Assembly (NCBI GenBank): GCA_900543945.1
Contig: UQTN01000130.1
Location: 1 to 5,198 of the forward strand
Source: an uncultured Collinsella sp.
GTDB taxonomy: Bacteria; Actinomycetota; Coriobacteriia; Coriobacteriales; Coriobacteriaceae
Reading direction: 5' to 3'
Length of the DNA stretch: 5,198 nucleotides
Shown here piece after piece: positions 1 through 5,198 of the stretch (the first letter of the stretch is position 1; each line of letters begins with the position of its first letter). The notes below the pieces were generated by a model that saw only the letters and a list, made by a program, of their open reading frames with translations, was not told where the DNA came from and did no database searches. The position numbers and the translations under genes are program-made.

Positions 1-199
1 CGGCGCGATCGGCCGCATCCTCGCCACTCACAATGTAGACCGTCGGGCGCGGACGGCGCGCAAACTGGGCGGCCGCCATAAGCGTGCGGCCCGACTGCGA
101 CACGGCCAGCGTCACGTCCTCGCCGGCATCGAGTCCGGCCTCGACGGTCTGCAGCGCCTCGGCAGTGTAGAGCTGCGCGGCTATACGGTGAATGAGCAT
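1..199 (-). CDS. mfd: N-terminal fragment of probable transcription-repair coupling factor Mfd
   Basis: This reading frame is open from an ATG at 199 to the left edge, giving 66 codons; the rest of the gene lies outside the window. The visible part holds a degenerate nucleotide-binding-like loop (VSQSGRTLMAAAQF, residues 33-46) followed by a basic turn and a beta strand (RPTVYIVSGED, residues 51-61). That arrangement matches the start of the UvrB-like domain of Mfd, in which the Walker A motif has decayed; true UvrB would keep an intact GxGKT here. Mfd is a DNA translocase that pushes stalled RNA polymerase off DNA and recruits UvrA. The start is supported by GGAGG at 206-210, six bases upstream, and by an in-frame stop at 260-262 that rules out long extensions. 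It follows nth on the same strand. The identification rests on 66 residues, so another UvrB-like or helicase protein remains possible. Confidence 0.65.
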   Translation of the reverse strand, partial: MLIHRIAAQLYTAEALQTVEAGLDAGEDVTLAVSQSGRTLMAAAQFARRPRPTVYIVSGEDAADRA

Positions 200-223
200 G
201 CTGTTCCTCCGGCATCGCAACGC

Positions 224-252
224 CAAAAGCCCGCCGGGGCAAGCTCGGCGGG
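224..252 (-). terminator. Hairpin with short T-run just upstream of the probable mfd start
   Basis: On the minus strand a perfect 7-bp GC stem (CCCGCCG at 252-246 and CGGCGGG at 236-230, with a 9-base loop) is followed by CTTTTGG. This looks like a short intrinsic terminator behind nth. It ends only about 25 bases before the mfd start codon, leaving no room for a separate promoter downstream of it. It would therefore lie in any transcript that makes Mfd, and may act as a partial terminator or an attenuator. The T-run has only four bases, so termination may be weak. Confidence 0.45.
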
Positions 253-326
253 TCGTACGTCAAATACATTGTCTGTCATGGTAGCGCATGGAGAGGACTC
301 CGGCTCAAGGGCAAACCCAGCCCCGC

Positions 327-351
327 AAAAAACGCCAGACGAAGATGCGTT
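327..351 (-). terminator. Possible weak intrinsic terminator directly after nth
   Basis: On the minus strand, six bases after the nth stop codon, AACGC (351-347) can pair with GCGTT (335-331) around an 11-base loop. The T-run continues for four more bases to 327, making six T in a row with the stem end. The stem is only 5 bp, so this may be a weak terminator or chance. Its position right behind the stop codon is what favours it. Confidence 0.35.
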
Positions 352-356
352 CCGCC

Positions 357-1022
357 CTACCCCGCTACGCGCACGCTGGGGCACAAATCTGCCAGCGGGC
401 ACTCGTCGCACTTAGGTTTGCGAGCGTCGCAGATCTCGCGGCCAAAGGTGATCCACTGGTGGTTGACCGACTCCCAATACTCGTGCGGCAAAATCTTGAG
501 CAGATCTTGCTCGGTCTTGAGCGGCTCTTTGGCATGCGTCTTGGGGCTCAGCATCAGGCGGTGCGCGATGCGGTTGACGTGCGTATCGACCGCGATGCCC
601 TCGACAATGCCAAACCCCACGTTGAGCACGATGTTCGCCGTTTTGCGCCCCACACCCGGTAGCTTGACGAGCTCCTTCATGTCGGCCGGCACCTCGCCGC
701 CGTAATCGGCAACGATCATCTGCGCGGCCTCCACGGCGTGCTTGGCCTTGCTCTTATAAAAGCCGAGTGACTTAATGGTGTCGGCCACATCGGCCACGCT
801 CGCCCCCGCCATGGCCTCGGGCGTGGGCCACTGGGCAAACAGCCGCGGCGTCACCTTGTTGACCTGTGCATCGGTCGTCTGCGCCGAGAGCAGCACCGCG
901 ATGAGCAGCCTAAAGGGATTCTCGTGGTCCAAAAAGCACTCAACCGGGCCATAGCGACGGTTGAGGCGCTCGCACACCTCAACGGCGCGCTCGCGTTTGG
1001 CGGCATTGGTCTCGCGTGGCAT
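357..1022 (-). CDS. nth: Endonuclease III (DNA glycosylase / AP lyase)
   Basis: This encodes a 221-residue protein, close to the roughly 211 residues usual for Nth. Endonuclease III removes oxidised pyrimidines from DNA and cuts the abasic site by beta-elimination, starting base-excision repair in the cytoplasm. Numbered from the ATG at 1022, the helix-hairpin-helix is LPGVGRKTA (121-129) with the catalytic lysine at 127. The catalytic aspartate is D146 in VDTHVNR. Four cysteines near the C terminus (198, 205, 208, 214) have the C-x6-C-x2-C-x5-C spacing of the [4Fe-4S] cluster. The early helix motif LLSAQTTDAQVN is also typical. I chose the start at 1022 because GAGGAG lies five bases upstream; an in-frame ATG at 1049 adds nine unlikely residues and has no good ribosome site. 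It lies 63 bp behind the ABC exporter with no terminator between, so the two are probably co-transcribed. All key residues are present. Confidence 0.96.
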   Translation of the reverse strand: MPRETNAAKRERAVEVCERLNRRYGPVECFLDHENPFRLLIAVLLSAQTTDAQVNKVTPRLFAQWPTPEAMAGASVADVADTIKSLGFYKSKAKHAVEAAQMIVADYGGEVPADMKELVKLPGVGRKTANIVLNVGFGIVEGIAVDTHVNRIAHRLMLSPKTHAKEPLKTEQDLLKILPHEYWESVNHQWITFGREICDARKPKCDECPLADLCPSVRVAG

Positions 1023-1027
1023 AACGA

Positions 1028-1033
1028 CTCCTC
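1028..1033 (-). promoter_or_regulatory. Ribosome binding site of nth
   Basis: GAGGAG on the minus strand lies five bases before the ATG at 1022. It decides the start in favour of 1022 over the in-frame ATG at 1049, which has no comparable site. Confidence 0.75.
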
Positions 1034-1085
1034 GGCTCGGCAGAAACATAACTTCACGGAAACGATTGTCCCACGTACGGGGGCC

Positions 1086-2888
1086 TTAAGCCTCCAAAAA
1101 TGCGCCGGTCTGGCGGCCCCACAGGCTCGCATACTCGCCGCCTGCCTCGACAAGCTGCGCATGCGTACCGTCCTCGACAATCTCGCCATCGGCCAGCACC
1201 ACGATGCGGTCGAGCGAGGCCACGGTGGACAGGCGATGCGCCACCACAATGGAGGTGCGGCCGCGCATCAGGTTTTCGAGCGCCTCCTGAACCAGCGCCT
1301 CGGACTCGCTGTCGAGGGCAGACGTCGCCTCGTCGAGCACCAGAATCGGCGCGTCGGTCAGGATGGCACGGGCAATGGCCACGCGCTGGCGCTGTCCGCC
1401 CGAAAGCTTGACGCCGCGCTCGCCCACCATGGTGTCGAAGCCACGGGGCAGGCGGTCGATGAACTCCAGGGCATTGGCCAGGCGTGCGGCCTCGCGGATC
1501 TGCTCGTCGGTGGCATCGGGGCGGCCGTAGGCGATATTCTCGCGAATGGAGCGGTGGAACAGCAGCGCCTCCTGCGGCACGTAGGCAACCTGGCGGCGCA
1601 GGCTCTGCTGCGTGCAGCGCGAGACGTCCTGACCGTCCACGAGCACGCGGCCGCCCTGCACGTCGTCCAGGCGCAGCAACAGCTTGGTGAGCGTCGTCTT
1701 GCCCGAGCCCGATTTGCCCACCAGGCCCACGCGCTGGCCCGCCGCCACATGGAGCGTCAGGTCGTCGAACACGCTCTCGCCCGCCGCGGCATCACGGTAT
1801 GCAAAGCTCAGGTGCTCAAAATCAATCGCGCCCTCGCGCACCTTGAGCTCGGGGGCGTTCTCGTCGTCTGCCACCAGACGCGGCTCGTCCAGCACGCGCG
1901 TCATCTCGGCCGCATCGCCCAGCGCGCGGTTGATGCGCTGCATCATGGAGCTCACGTAGTTCAGACGCATGGTGAGGTTATACGTGTAGGTAAAGATCAT
2001 GACGAGCGAGCCGGCCGAGATGCCAAACCACGCGTTGCCGCCCGCCACGAACACACTCACCACGGCCATGGTGATGACGATAAGGCCCGAGGTCGTAAAG
2101 TTGCGCTGCATCATGGCGTGCATCGAAACCGTCTCGGCATCGCGCGCGGCACGATCGGCGGTGTCGAACAGATCGCGTTCAAAGTCCTCTCGCCCGCAGG
2201 TCTTGACGGCCAAGATGTTCGTGACCGCGTCGGACAGCACACCCGAGAGCTTATTCTGCGCGGCGGACGTCGCGGCCGAAAGTGGCATGATGCGCTTGTA
2301 CATAAGCCAGACAAACGCAATGTAGACGACCATGATGCCCACCAGGATCACGGTAAATGTGGGCACCACCGGAGCGAGTGCGGCCACGGTGCAGATGACC
2401 GAGGTGATGGTGGGGATGAGCGAATACACCGTCACGTCGACCAAGCCCGTATAGCCGCTCATAAAACGGCTCGTCTGGCTGACGAGCGACCCGCCAAAGC
2501 GGCTGGTGTGAAATGTCATGGATTGATTGGAAAGCGTGTCAAAGCACAGGCGTGCCAGGTGATAGTTGCCCGCGATCTCGAGCTTGTAGACGGTGTAGTC
2601 CTGCAGCTTGGAGAGGATCTGGCCTACCAGATTAACGAGCACGAGCGCCAGAATGTAAGGACCAAAGACCTCAAACACCTGGTCGGCTGCCACGGGGCCG
2701 GCCTGGACGCGGTCGACGATGAGGGCCATCACATAGGTGTTGGCAAACGTGAGCAAAAAGATGTAGCCCGCCGACGAGAACACCGAGAGAAAGACGATCA
2801 GCGGCTGCGTGCGCGTAACGTCCCAAAAACGCTGCAGCGTGCGGCGCACGGTTGAGCGTTTGAGCGGGCTGGTGCTTCTCTGAGACAT
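1086..2888 (-). CDS. ABC exporter, fused membrane and ATPase domains, substrate unknown
   Basis: This 600-residue protein has the MsbA/MdlB-type exporter layout. About six membrane spans fall near residues 30-53, 73-95, 148-173, 176-198, 266-285 and 288-305. The nucleotide-binding domain occupies about 350-590. Its motifs are complete: A-loop tyrosine 364, Walker A GKSGSGKT (391-398), Q-loop Q439 in YVPQEALLF, the exporter-type GERGVKLSGGQRQR with signature LSGGQ at 495-499, Walker B ILVLDE (515-520), D-loop SALD (523-526) and H-loop H551 in VAHRLST. It should be an active inner-membrane ATPase. Being a half-transporter with no partner gene beside it, it probably works as a homodimer. The start at 2888 has an AGGA site five bases upstream; an in-frame ATG at 2924 has none. 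It is followed by nth, probably in one transcript. The sequence does not reveal the substrate; lipid, peptide or drug export are all possible. Confidence 0.93.
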   Translation of the reverse strand: MSQRSTSPLKRSTVRRTLQRFWDVTRTQPLIVFLSVFSSAGYIFLLTFANTYVMALIVDRVQAGPVAADQVFEVFGPYILALVLVNLVGQILSKLQDYTVYKLEIAGNYHLARLCFDTLSNQSMTFHTSRFGGSLVSQTSRFMSGYTGLVDVTVYSLIPTITSVICTVAALAPVVPTFTVILVGIMVVYIAFVWLMYKRIMPLSAATSAAQNKLSGVLSDAVTNILAVKTCGREDFERDLFDTADRAARDAETVSMHAMMQRNFTTSGLIVITMAVVSVFVAGGNAWFGISAGSLVMIFTYTYNLTMRLNYVSSMMQRINRALGDAAEMTRVLDEPRLVADDENAPELKVREGAIDFEHLSFAYRDAAAGESVFDDLTLHVAAGQRVGLVGKSGSGKTTLTKLLLRLDDVQGGRVLVDGQDVSRCTQQSLRRQVAYVPQEALLFHRSIRENIAYGRPDATDEQIREAARLANALEFIDRLPRGFDTMVGERGVKLSGGQRQRVAIARAILTDAPILVLDEATSALDSESEALVQEALENLMRGRTSIVVAHRLSTVASLDRIVVLADGEIVEDGTHAQLVEAGGEYASLWGRQTGAFLEA

Positions 2889-2891
2889 GGG

Positions 2892-2898
2892 CTTCCTT
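2892..2898 (-). promoter_or_regulatory. Ribosome binding site of the ABC exporter
   Basis: AAGGAAG on the minus strand has its AGGA core five bases before the ATG at 2888. This supports 2888 as the start rather than the in-frame ATG at 2924, which is preceded by AT-rich sequence without a purine tract. Confidence 0.7.
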
Positions 2899-2928
2899 TC
2901 GCGTCTGATAGGGCGAAAGGCCATTGTT

Positions 2929-2971
2929 GCACATTAAAGTGCGCTTTAGGCAAGTGCAATGCGAAAAGCGC
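2929..2971. repeat. Cluster of short inverted repeats upstream of the ABC exporter
   Basis: Several small symmetric elements overlap here. An imperfect 14-bp palindrome, GCACATTAAAGTGC, spans 2929-2942. A perfect 7-bp inverted repeat pairs GCGCTTT (2941-2947) with AAAGCGC (2965-2971). AAGTGC also occurs twice in direct orientation (2937-2942 and 2952-2957), and TTGCAC at 2927-2932 mirrors GTGCAA at 2954-2959. They cover the possible promoter of the exporter, so they could be operator half-sites for a repressor. They could also be part of the transcription end of rmuC. No regulator is encoded in the window. Confidence 0.4.
2931..2959 (-). promoter_or_regulatory. Possible sigma-70-type promoter of the ABC exporter-nth unit
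   Basis: On the minus strand TTGCAC (2959-2954) and TAATGT (2936-2931) are 17 bases apart, ending 42 bases before the exporter start codon. Each box matches only half of the consensus. The spacing, the position after a probable terminator and the local AT-richness are the main support. Confidence 0.33.
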
Positions 2972-2996
2972 CCGCGCCCCGCGTTTACGCCGGCGC
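2964..2996 (-). terminator. Probable intrinsic terminator of rmuC
   Basis: On the minus strand, 17 bases after the rmuC stop codon, GCGCC (2996-2992) can pair with GGCGC (2978-2974). An inner GGCG-TAAA-CGC hairpin strengthens the stem. A second GGCGC copy directly borders TTTT (2967-2964), giving an alternative pairing that ends right at the T-run. The stem is very GC-rich; the T-run is short. Confidence 0.45.
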
Positions 2997-3013
2997 GCCG
3001 CCGTCCGTTGCGG

Positions 3014-4369
3014 CTAGTCCTCGTCTTCCTGGCCCGCAAGTAACCCTGCGGACTCCAAGCCCAAAATCTCATCGGCCTCCCGCGCGTCTTCCAGCGCGTC
3101 GATATCCTTAAGCTTGCGCTCCATAACATTGGTGCGCGTGGTGATGATGCCCTCGACCGTTTTGCCCGCGGTCTCGATCTGCTGTTGGGCGCGACGCAGT
3201 GCTGCCTGGTAACGTGGCAGCTCGGCCTTGACGGCGGAAAGTACGCGCAGCACGTCATCGGTGCGTTTTTGCAACTTAAACGTCTGGTAGCTCATCTGCA
3301 GGCTGTTGAGGATGGCGGCCATGGTGCTGGGGCCGGCAACGTTGACGTGATAGTCGCGGCCCAGGGTCTCGATAAGCCCGGGACGGCTGACGACCTCGGC
3401 ATACAGGCCCTCAAACGGCACGAACAGAATGCCAAAGTTGGTCGTCGCGGGCACGCTCAGGTACTTTTCGCAGATGTCCTTTGCCTCACGCTTGACCATA
3501 GCGTCAAGCGTCTTGCGCGCGGCGGCGACGGCATCCGCGTCGCCCGACTCCTGGGCATCGAGCAGATGCTCGTACGCGTCGCCCGGGAATTTGGAGTCAA
3601 TCGGCAGCAGTACGGGGTCGCCCTCGTCTACCGGCAGCTTGACGGCAAACTCAACACGCTCCGAGGCGCCGGGCTTGGTGGCAACGTTTTCCAGATACTG
3701 ATCGGGTGTGAGGATATCCGCCAGGATCGCGCCCAGCTGCACCTCGCCCAAAATGCCGCGCGCCTTGACGTTACCCAGCACGCGCTTAAGGTCGCCCACG
3801 CCAGTGGCGATAGATTGCATGTCGCCCAGGCCCTTGTACACGGCCTCGAGCTGGTCGCTCACCTGCTTAAACGATGCAGACAGACGGTCGTTGAGCGTGC
3901 GAGAGAGCTTCTCGTCCACCGTCGCGCGCATCTGATCGAGCTGCACGTTGTTGTCTTTGCGGATGGCGCCCAGCTGAGCATCGACCGTCTCGCGCACCTT
4001 GTCCAGGCGATGCTCGATGCCCTCGCGATTGGCGCCGAGCTGTTGGGCCGTCTCACGGCGCAGGTCATCCATCCGGTCACCAGCTTGCGAGAACTCGCGT
4101 GCGATGGCCAGGTAACGTTGCTGCTCCACGGCCGCATCGGTCGTCTGCTGCTGCGCGATGGCATTGGCCGTGCGGCGTGTTTCGGCCAGCGCGACGTTCA
4201 GGGCATCGAGCGCGTTGTTGGCCTGCTCGAGTGCTGCCAGCGTTTCCGCGCTACTGTCGCCACGCTCCCGCAACTCGGCACGAAGGCCCTTGAGCTGCAG
4301 GGCACAGGCCGCAGCGACCCCCACCGCCACCAAAGCAATCACAATAAGTGCAATATCAATTGCAGACAT
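3014..4369 (-). CDS. rmuC: RmuC family protein (membrane-anchored, PD-(D/E)XK nuclease-like domain)
   Basis: This encodes 451 residues, a normal length for RmuC. Residues 4-24 form one membrane span at the N terminus. A long Ala/Gln/Glu-rich coiled coil follows to about residue 190, with LDKVRETVDAQL-type heptads near 122-155. The RmuC core runs from about 190 to 385. It shows GVGDLKRVLGNVK, then RGILGEVQL with E209, LPIDSKFP with D258 and K260 (the expected restriction-nuclease-like active-site residues), NFGILFVPFEGLYAE, and VAGPSTMAAILNSLQM. A helical, acidic tail ends the protein. In E. coli, rmuC mutants show increased recombination at inverted repeats, so the protein is thought to limit DNA rearrangement; the biochemical reaction is not well settled. 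The start at 4369 has GGAG three bases upstream; a TTG at 4402 would put charged and aromatic residues before the membrane span. It follows the small membrane protein gene by 123 bp. Confidence 0.94.
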   Translation of the reverse strand: MSAIDIALIVIALVAVGVAAACALQLKGLRAELRERGDSSAETLAALEQANNALDALNVALAETRRTANAIAQQQTTDAAVEQQRYLAIAREFSQAGDRMDDLRRETAQQLGANREGIEHRLDKVRETVDAQLGAIRKDNNVQLDQMRATVDEKLSRTLNDRLSASFKQVSDQLEAVYKGLGDMQSIATGVGDLKRVLGNVKARGILGEVQLGAILADILTPDQYLENVATKPGASERVEFAVKLPVDEGDPVLLPIDSKFPGDAYEHLLDAQESGDADAVAAARKTLDAMVKREAKDICEKYLSVPATTNFGILFVPFEGLYAEVVSRPGLIETLGRDYHVNVAGPSTMAAILNSLQMSYQTFKLQKRTDDVLRVLSAVKAELPRYQAALRRAQQQIETAGKTVEGIITTRTNVMERKLKDIDALEDAREADEILGLESAGLLAGQEDED

Positions 4370-4372
4370 AAA

Positions 4373-4376
4373 CTCC
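4373..4376 (-). promoter_or_regulatory. Ribosome binding site of rmuC
   Basis: GGAG on the minus strand lies only three bases before the ATG at 4369, closer than the five to six bases used by the neighbouring genes. It is the only purine-rich site near a sensible start, so it supports 4369, but translation may be modest. Confidence 0.5.
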
Positions 4377-4387
4377 GCCCAACAAAC

Positions 4388-4455
4388 CCAATCGAGCACC
4401 AATCAAAACCGCGATCAATCTTACCCTGTCAAACGCAGCTCATGTCCAATCGAGC
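4388..4455. repeat. Pair of exact 10-bp direct repeats upstream of rmuC
   Basis: CCAATCGAGC (GCTCGATTGG on the minus strand) occurs at 4388-4397 and again at 4446-4455, 58 bp apart start to start. The copies sit on either side of a TTGACA box. An exact 10-bp repeat within a gap of 123 bases is uncommon by chance. The placement would suit a regulator that binds both copies, but this is inference. Confidence 0.5.
4402..4432 (-). promoter_or_regulatory. Possible promoter of rmuC
   Basis: A perfect TTGACA lies at 4432-4427 on the minus strand. The best -10 candidate is TTTGAT at 4407-4402, with a 19-base spacer, which is longer than the usual 17. The box lies in the only non-coding stretch between the upstream gene and rmuC. 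No terminator with a T-run is visible between the two genes, so read-through from upstream is equally possible. Confidence 0.3.
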
Positions 4456-4492
4456 GCAGACAAGTTACCTTTGCGCTATGGGTGCTGGTCCG

Positions 4493-4927
4493 CTAGCTCT
4501 CCCAGCTGGCGCGGATGGTTGCTGCGACATCCCCCAAGCGCTGACCGAGAGCTGCCAAGTGCTGAAGTACCTCATTGGGCGAGGCGCCGTTGAGGATGCA
4601 CGTGAGGGCATATGAGGCCAAGAAGATTGTCGCGAGCCCCAGCGGAATCAGCACGATCATCGCCAGCGTACGCAGGCGCTGGGCCCAGCGACGGCGACGC
4701 GCACGATGCTTGTCGAACGCGAGCTCCTGCGCATATGAATCTTGCTGTACGGAATAGGCCTCTGGCGCCGATTCACACCCGGGCACAGCTGCAGGTACAG
4801 CAGCGGGCACGACGTTTTGCACGGGCGCCTGGTTGGCAACCCCTTGCATTTGCATCTCCATGAGTCGTTGCTGCTGACGCAGCATGCGCTCAGCTTGTTG
4901 CTGCGGAGTCTCAAGAAACAAATCCAT
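4493..4927 (-). CDS. Small single-pass membrane protein of unknown function
   Basis: This encodes 144 residues and I do not recognise the family. Residues 1-30 are rich in Gln, Met and Arg (PQQQAERMLRQQQRLMEMQMQG) and probably form an amphipathic helix or short coiled coil. A Pro/Ala/Val linker with two near-repeats (VPAAVPAAVPG) covers about 39-50. A strongly basic patch (HRARRRRWAQRLR, 74-86) directly precedes one hydrophobic span at about 88-112. The tail of about 30 residues is mildly amphipathic. The positive-inside rule places the N-terminal part in the cytoplasm and the tail outside. No signal peptide or enzyme motif is visible. The start at 4927 has GGAGG five bases upstream; a TTG at 4939 overlaps that site and is less likely. 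It lies 123 bp before rmuC, another membrane-anchored coiled-coil protein, in the same direction. A shared role is possible but unproven. Confidence 0.8.
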   Translation of the reverse strand: MDLFLETPQQQAERMLRQQQRLMEMQMQGVANQAPVQNVVPAAVPAAVPGCESAPEAYSVQQDSYAQELAFDKHRARRRRWAQRLRTLAMIVLIPLGLATIFLASYALTCILNGASPNEVLQHLAALGQRLGDVAATIRASWES

Positions 4928-4932
4928 GCTGG

Positions 4933-4937
4933 CCTCC
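4933..4937 (-). promoter_or_regulatory. Ribosome binding site of the small membrane protein gene
   Basis: GGAGG on the minus strand is five bases before the ATG at 4927. It is the main reason to treat this short unrecognised frame as a translated gene starting there. Confidence 0.7.
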
Positions 4938-5005
4938 AAAATCGGAGCATTCGACGCTTACGCCCAGCATCCCGCACCGCCATGACCGCGACAACGCAAT
5001 CCGTA

Positions 5006-5034
5006 GCAATAGCCGCAAAGTTTCTTGTTGACAA
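5006..5034 (-). promoter_or_regulatory. Possible promoter of the small membrane protein gene
   Basis: On the minus strand TTGTCA (5034-5029, five of six consensus bases) and TATTGC (5011-5006) are exactly 17 bases apart, about 80 bases before the start codon. The -10 box is poor (three of six). The -35 box overlaps one arm of the inverted repeat at 5025-5056. Confidence 0.35.
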
Positions 5035-5056
5035 AAGCTGTCGAAAACCTCAACAA
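5025..5056. repeat. Perfect 7-bp inverted repeat in the leader of the small membrane protein gene
   Basis: TTGTTGA (5025-5031) and TCAACAA (5050-5056) are exact reverse complements separated by 18 bases. One arm overlaps the possible -35 box. There is no T-run after it on either strand, which argues against a terminator; an operator or a leader hairpin would fit better. Confidence 0.4.
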
Positions 5057-5152
5057 CTCCCCTACCAGCACTTTCTCTGAGCTTTTTTCGCCAACAATCT
5101 TTTGGCCTTCCACCCTTACGCCAACTGACCAAAATCTAACCAAAAGCTTGAC

Positions 5153-5179
5153 AAAAATTGTGGGGACAGGGACCCCACA
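5153..5179 (-). terminator. Strong hairpin with T-run: terminator of an upstream gene or REP-like repeat
   Basis: On the minus strand TGTGGGG (5179-5173) pairs perfectly with CCCCACA (5165-5159) around a 7-base loop, followed by A and five T (5157-5153). This is a textbook intrinsic terminator for a minus-strand gene beyond the right edge. The loop and stem contain GGGACAGGGACC. Similar GTGGGGACAGG-type palindromes are, as I recall, found as dispersed REP-like repeats in some bacteria, so it may also be a repeat copy. Confidence 0.6.
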
Positions 5180-5198
5180 CAAAAACGTGCCGCCCCAA

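Noticed and set aside
181..279. A 32-codon minus-strand frame starting MTDNVFDVRPAE that overlaps the mfd start and could be a leader peptide.
   Set aside because: No purine-rich ribosome site before its ATG, its middle is the GC hairpin sequence, and its end is simply the mfd ribosome site and start in another frame.
1023..1049. An upstream ATG at 1049 as the nth start.
   Set aside because: It lacks a ribosome site and the extra residues contain the GAGGAG site of the better start at 1022.
924..2855. A 643-codon open frame on the plus strand opposite the ABC exporter and the start of nth.
   Set aside because: Its translation is low-complexity, rich in His, Arg, Ala and Gly with no domain motifs. 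It mirrors the codon bias of the well-supported minus-strand genes with complete ABC and Nth motifs.
3185..4615. A 476-codon open frame on the plus strand opposite rmuC.
   Set aside because: No recognisable motifs and no ribosome site; it is the antisense shadow of rmuC, whose motifs are all present on the minus strand.
5085..5092. T-run on the plus strand (GCTTTTTTCG) as a possible plus-strand terminator.
   Set aside because: No stable stem precedes it and no plus-strand gene is present.
4958..5182. Two overlapping minus-strand frames of about 74 codons (down to 4911 and 4958) in the leader of the small membrane protein gene.
   Set aside because: One begins inside the terminator hairpin, the other overlaps the downstream start; neither has a convincing ribosome site or known motif. 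A small real protein cannot be fully excluded.

Overview
The window is a GC-rich bacterial chromosome segment in which every convincing gene lies on the minus strand, so transcription runs from high to low coordinates. Family content, high GC and protein style suggest a Gram-positive actinobacterium of the Coriobacteriia, perhaps Collinsella or a relative. That placement is an inference from general resemblance and could not be tested here.

Layout in the direction of transcription. Positions 5198-4928 hold no gene: a strong hairpin with a T-run (terminator of an upstream gene, or a REP-like repeat), then an AT-richer leader with an inverted repeat and a possible promoter. Next comes a small unrecognised single-pass membrane protein (4927-4493). 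A 123-bp gap with a TTGACA box between two copies of a 10-bp direct repeat leads into rmuC (4369-3014). A 125-bp gap follows, carrying a likely terminator and a cluster of inverted repeats around a possible promoter. Then come a fused ABC exporter (2888-1086) and, 63 bp later with no terminator between them, nth for endonuclease III (1022-357). After nth there are two hairpins with T-runs, and then the start of a gene that runs off the left edge. That gene is most likely mfd, the transcription-repair coupling factor (199-1).

Three of the five genes (rmuC, nth, probable mfd) concern DNA maintenance. Nth does base-excision repair of oxidised pyrimidines, Mfd couples repair to stalled RNA polymerase, and RmuC is a nuclease-fold protein linked to limiting DNA rearrangements. 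The ABC exporter probably shares a transcript with nth, but nothing in the sequence ties its substrate to DNA repair. I see no mobile element genes, CRISPR array, tRNA, rRNA or defence system. The coding content is ordinary; the less explained parts are the intergenic repeats and the small membrane protein next to rmuC.
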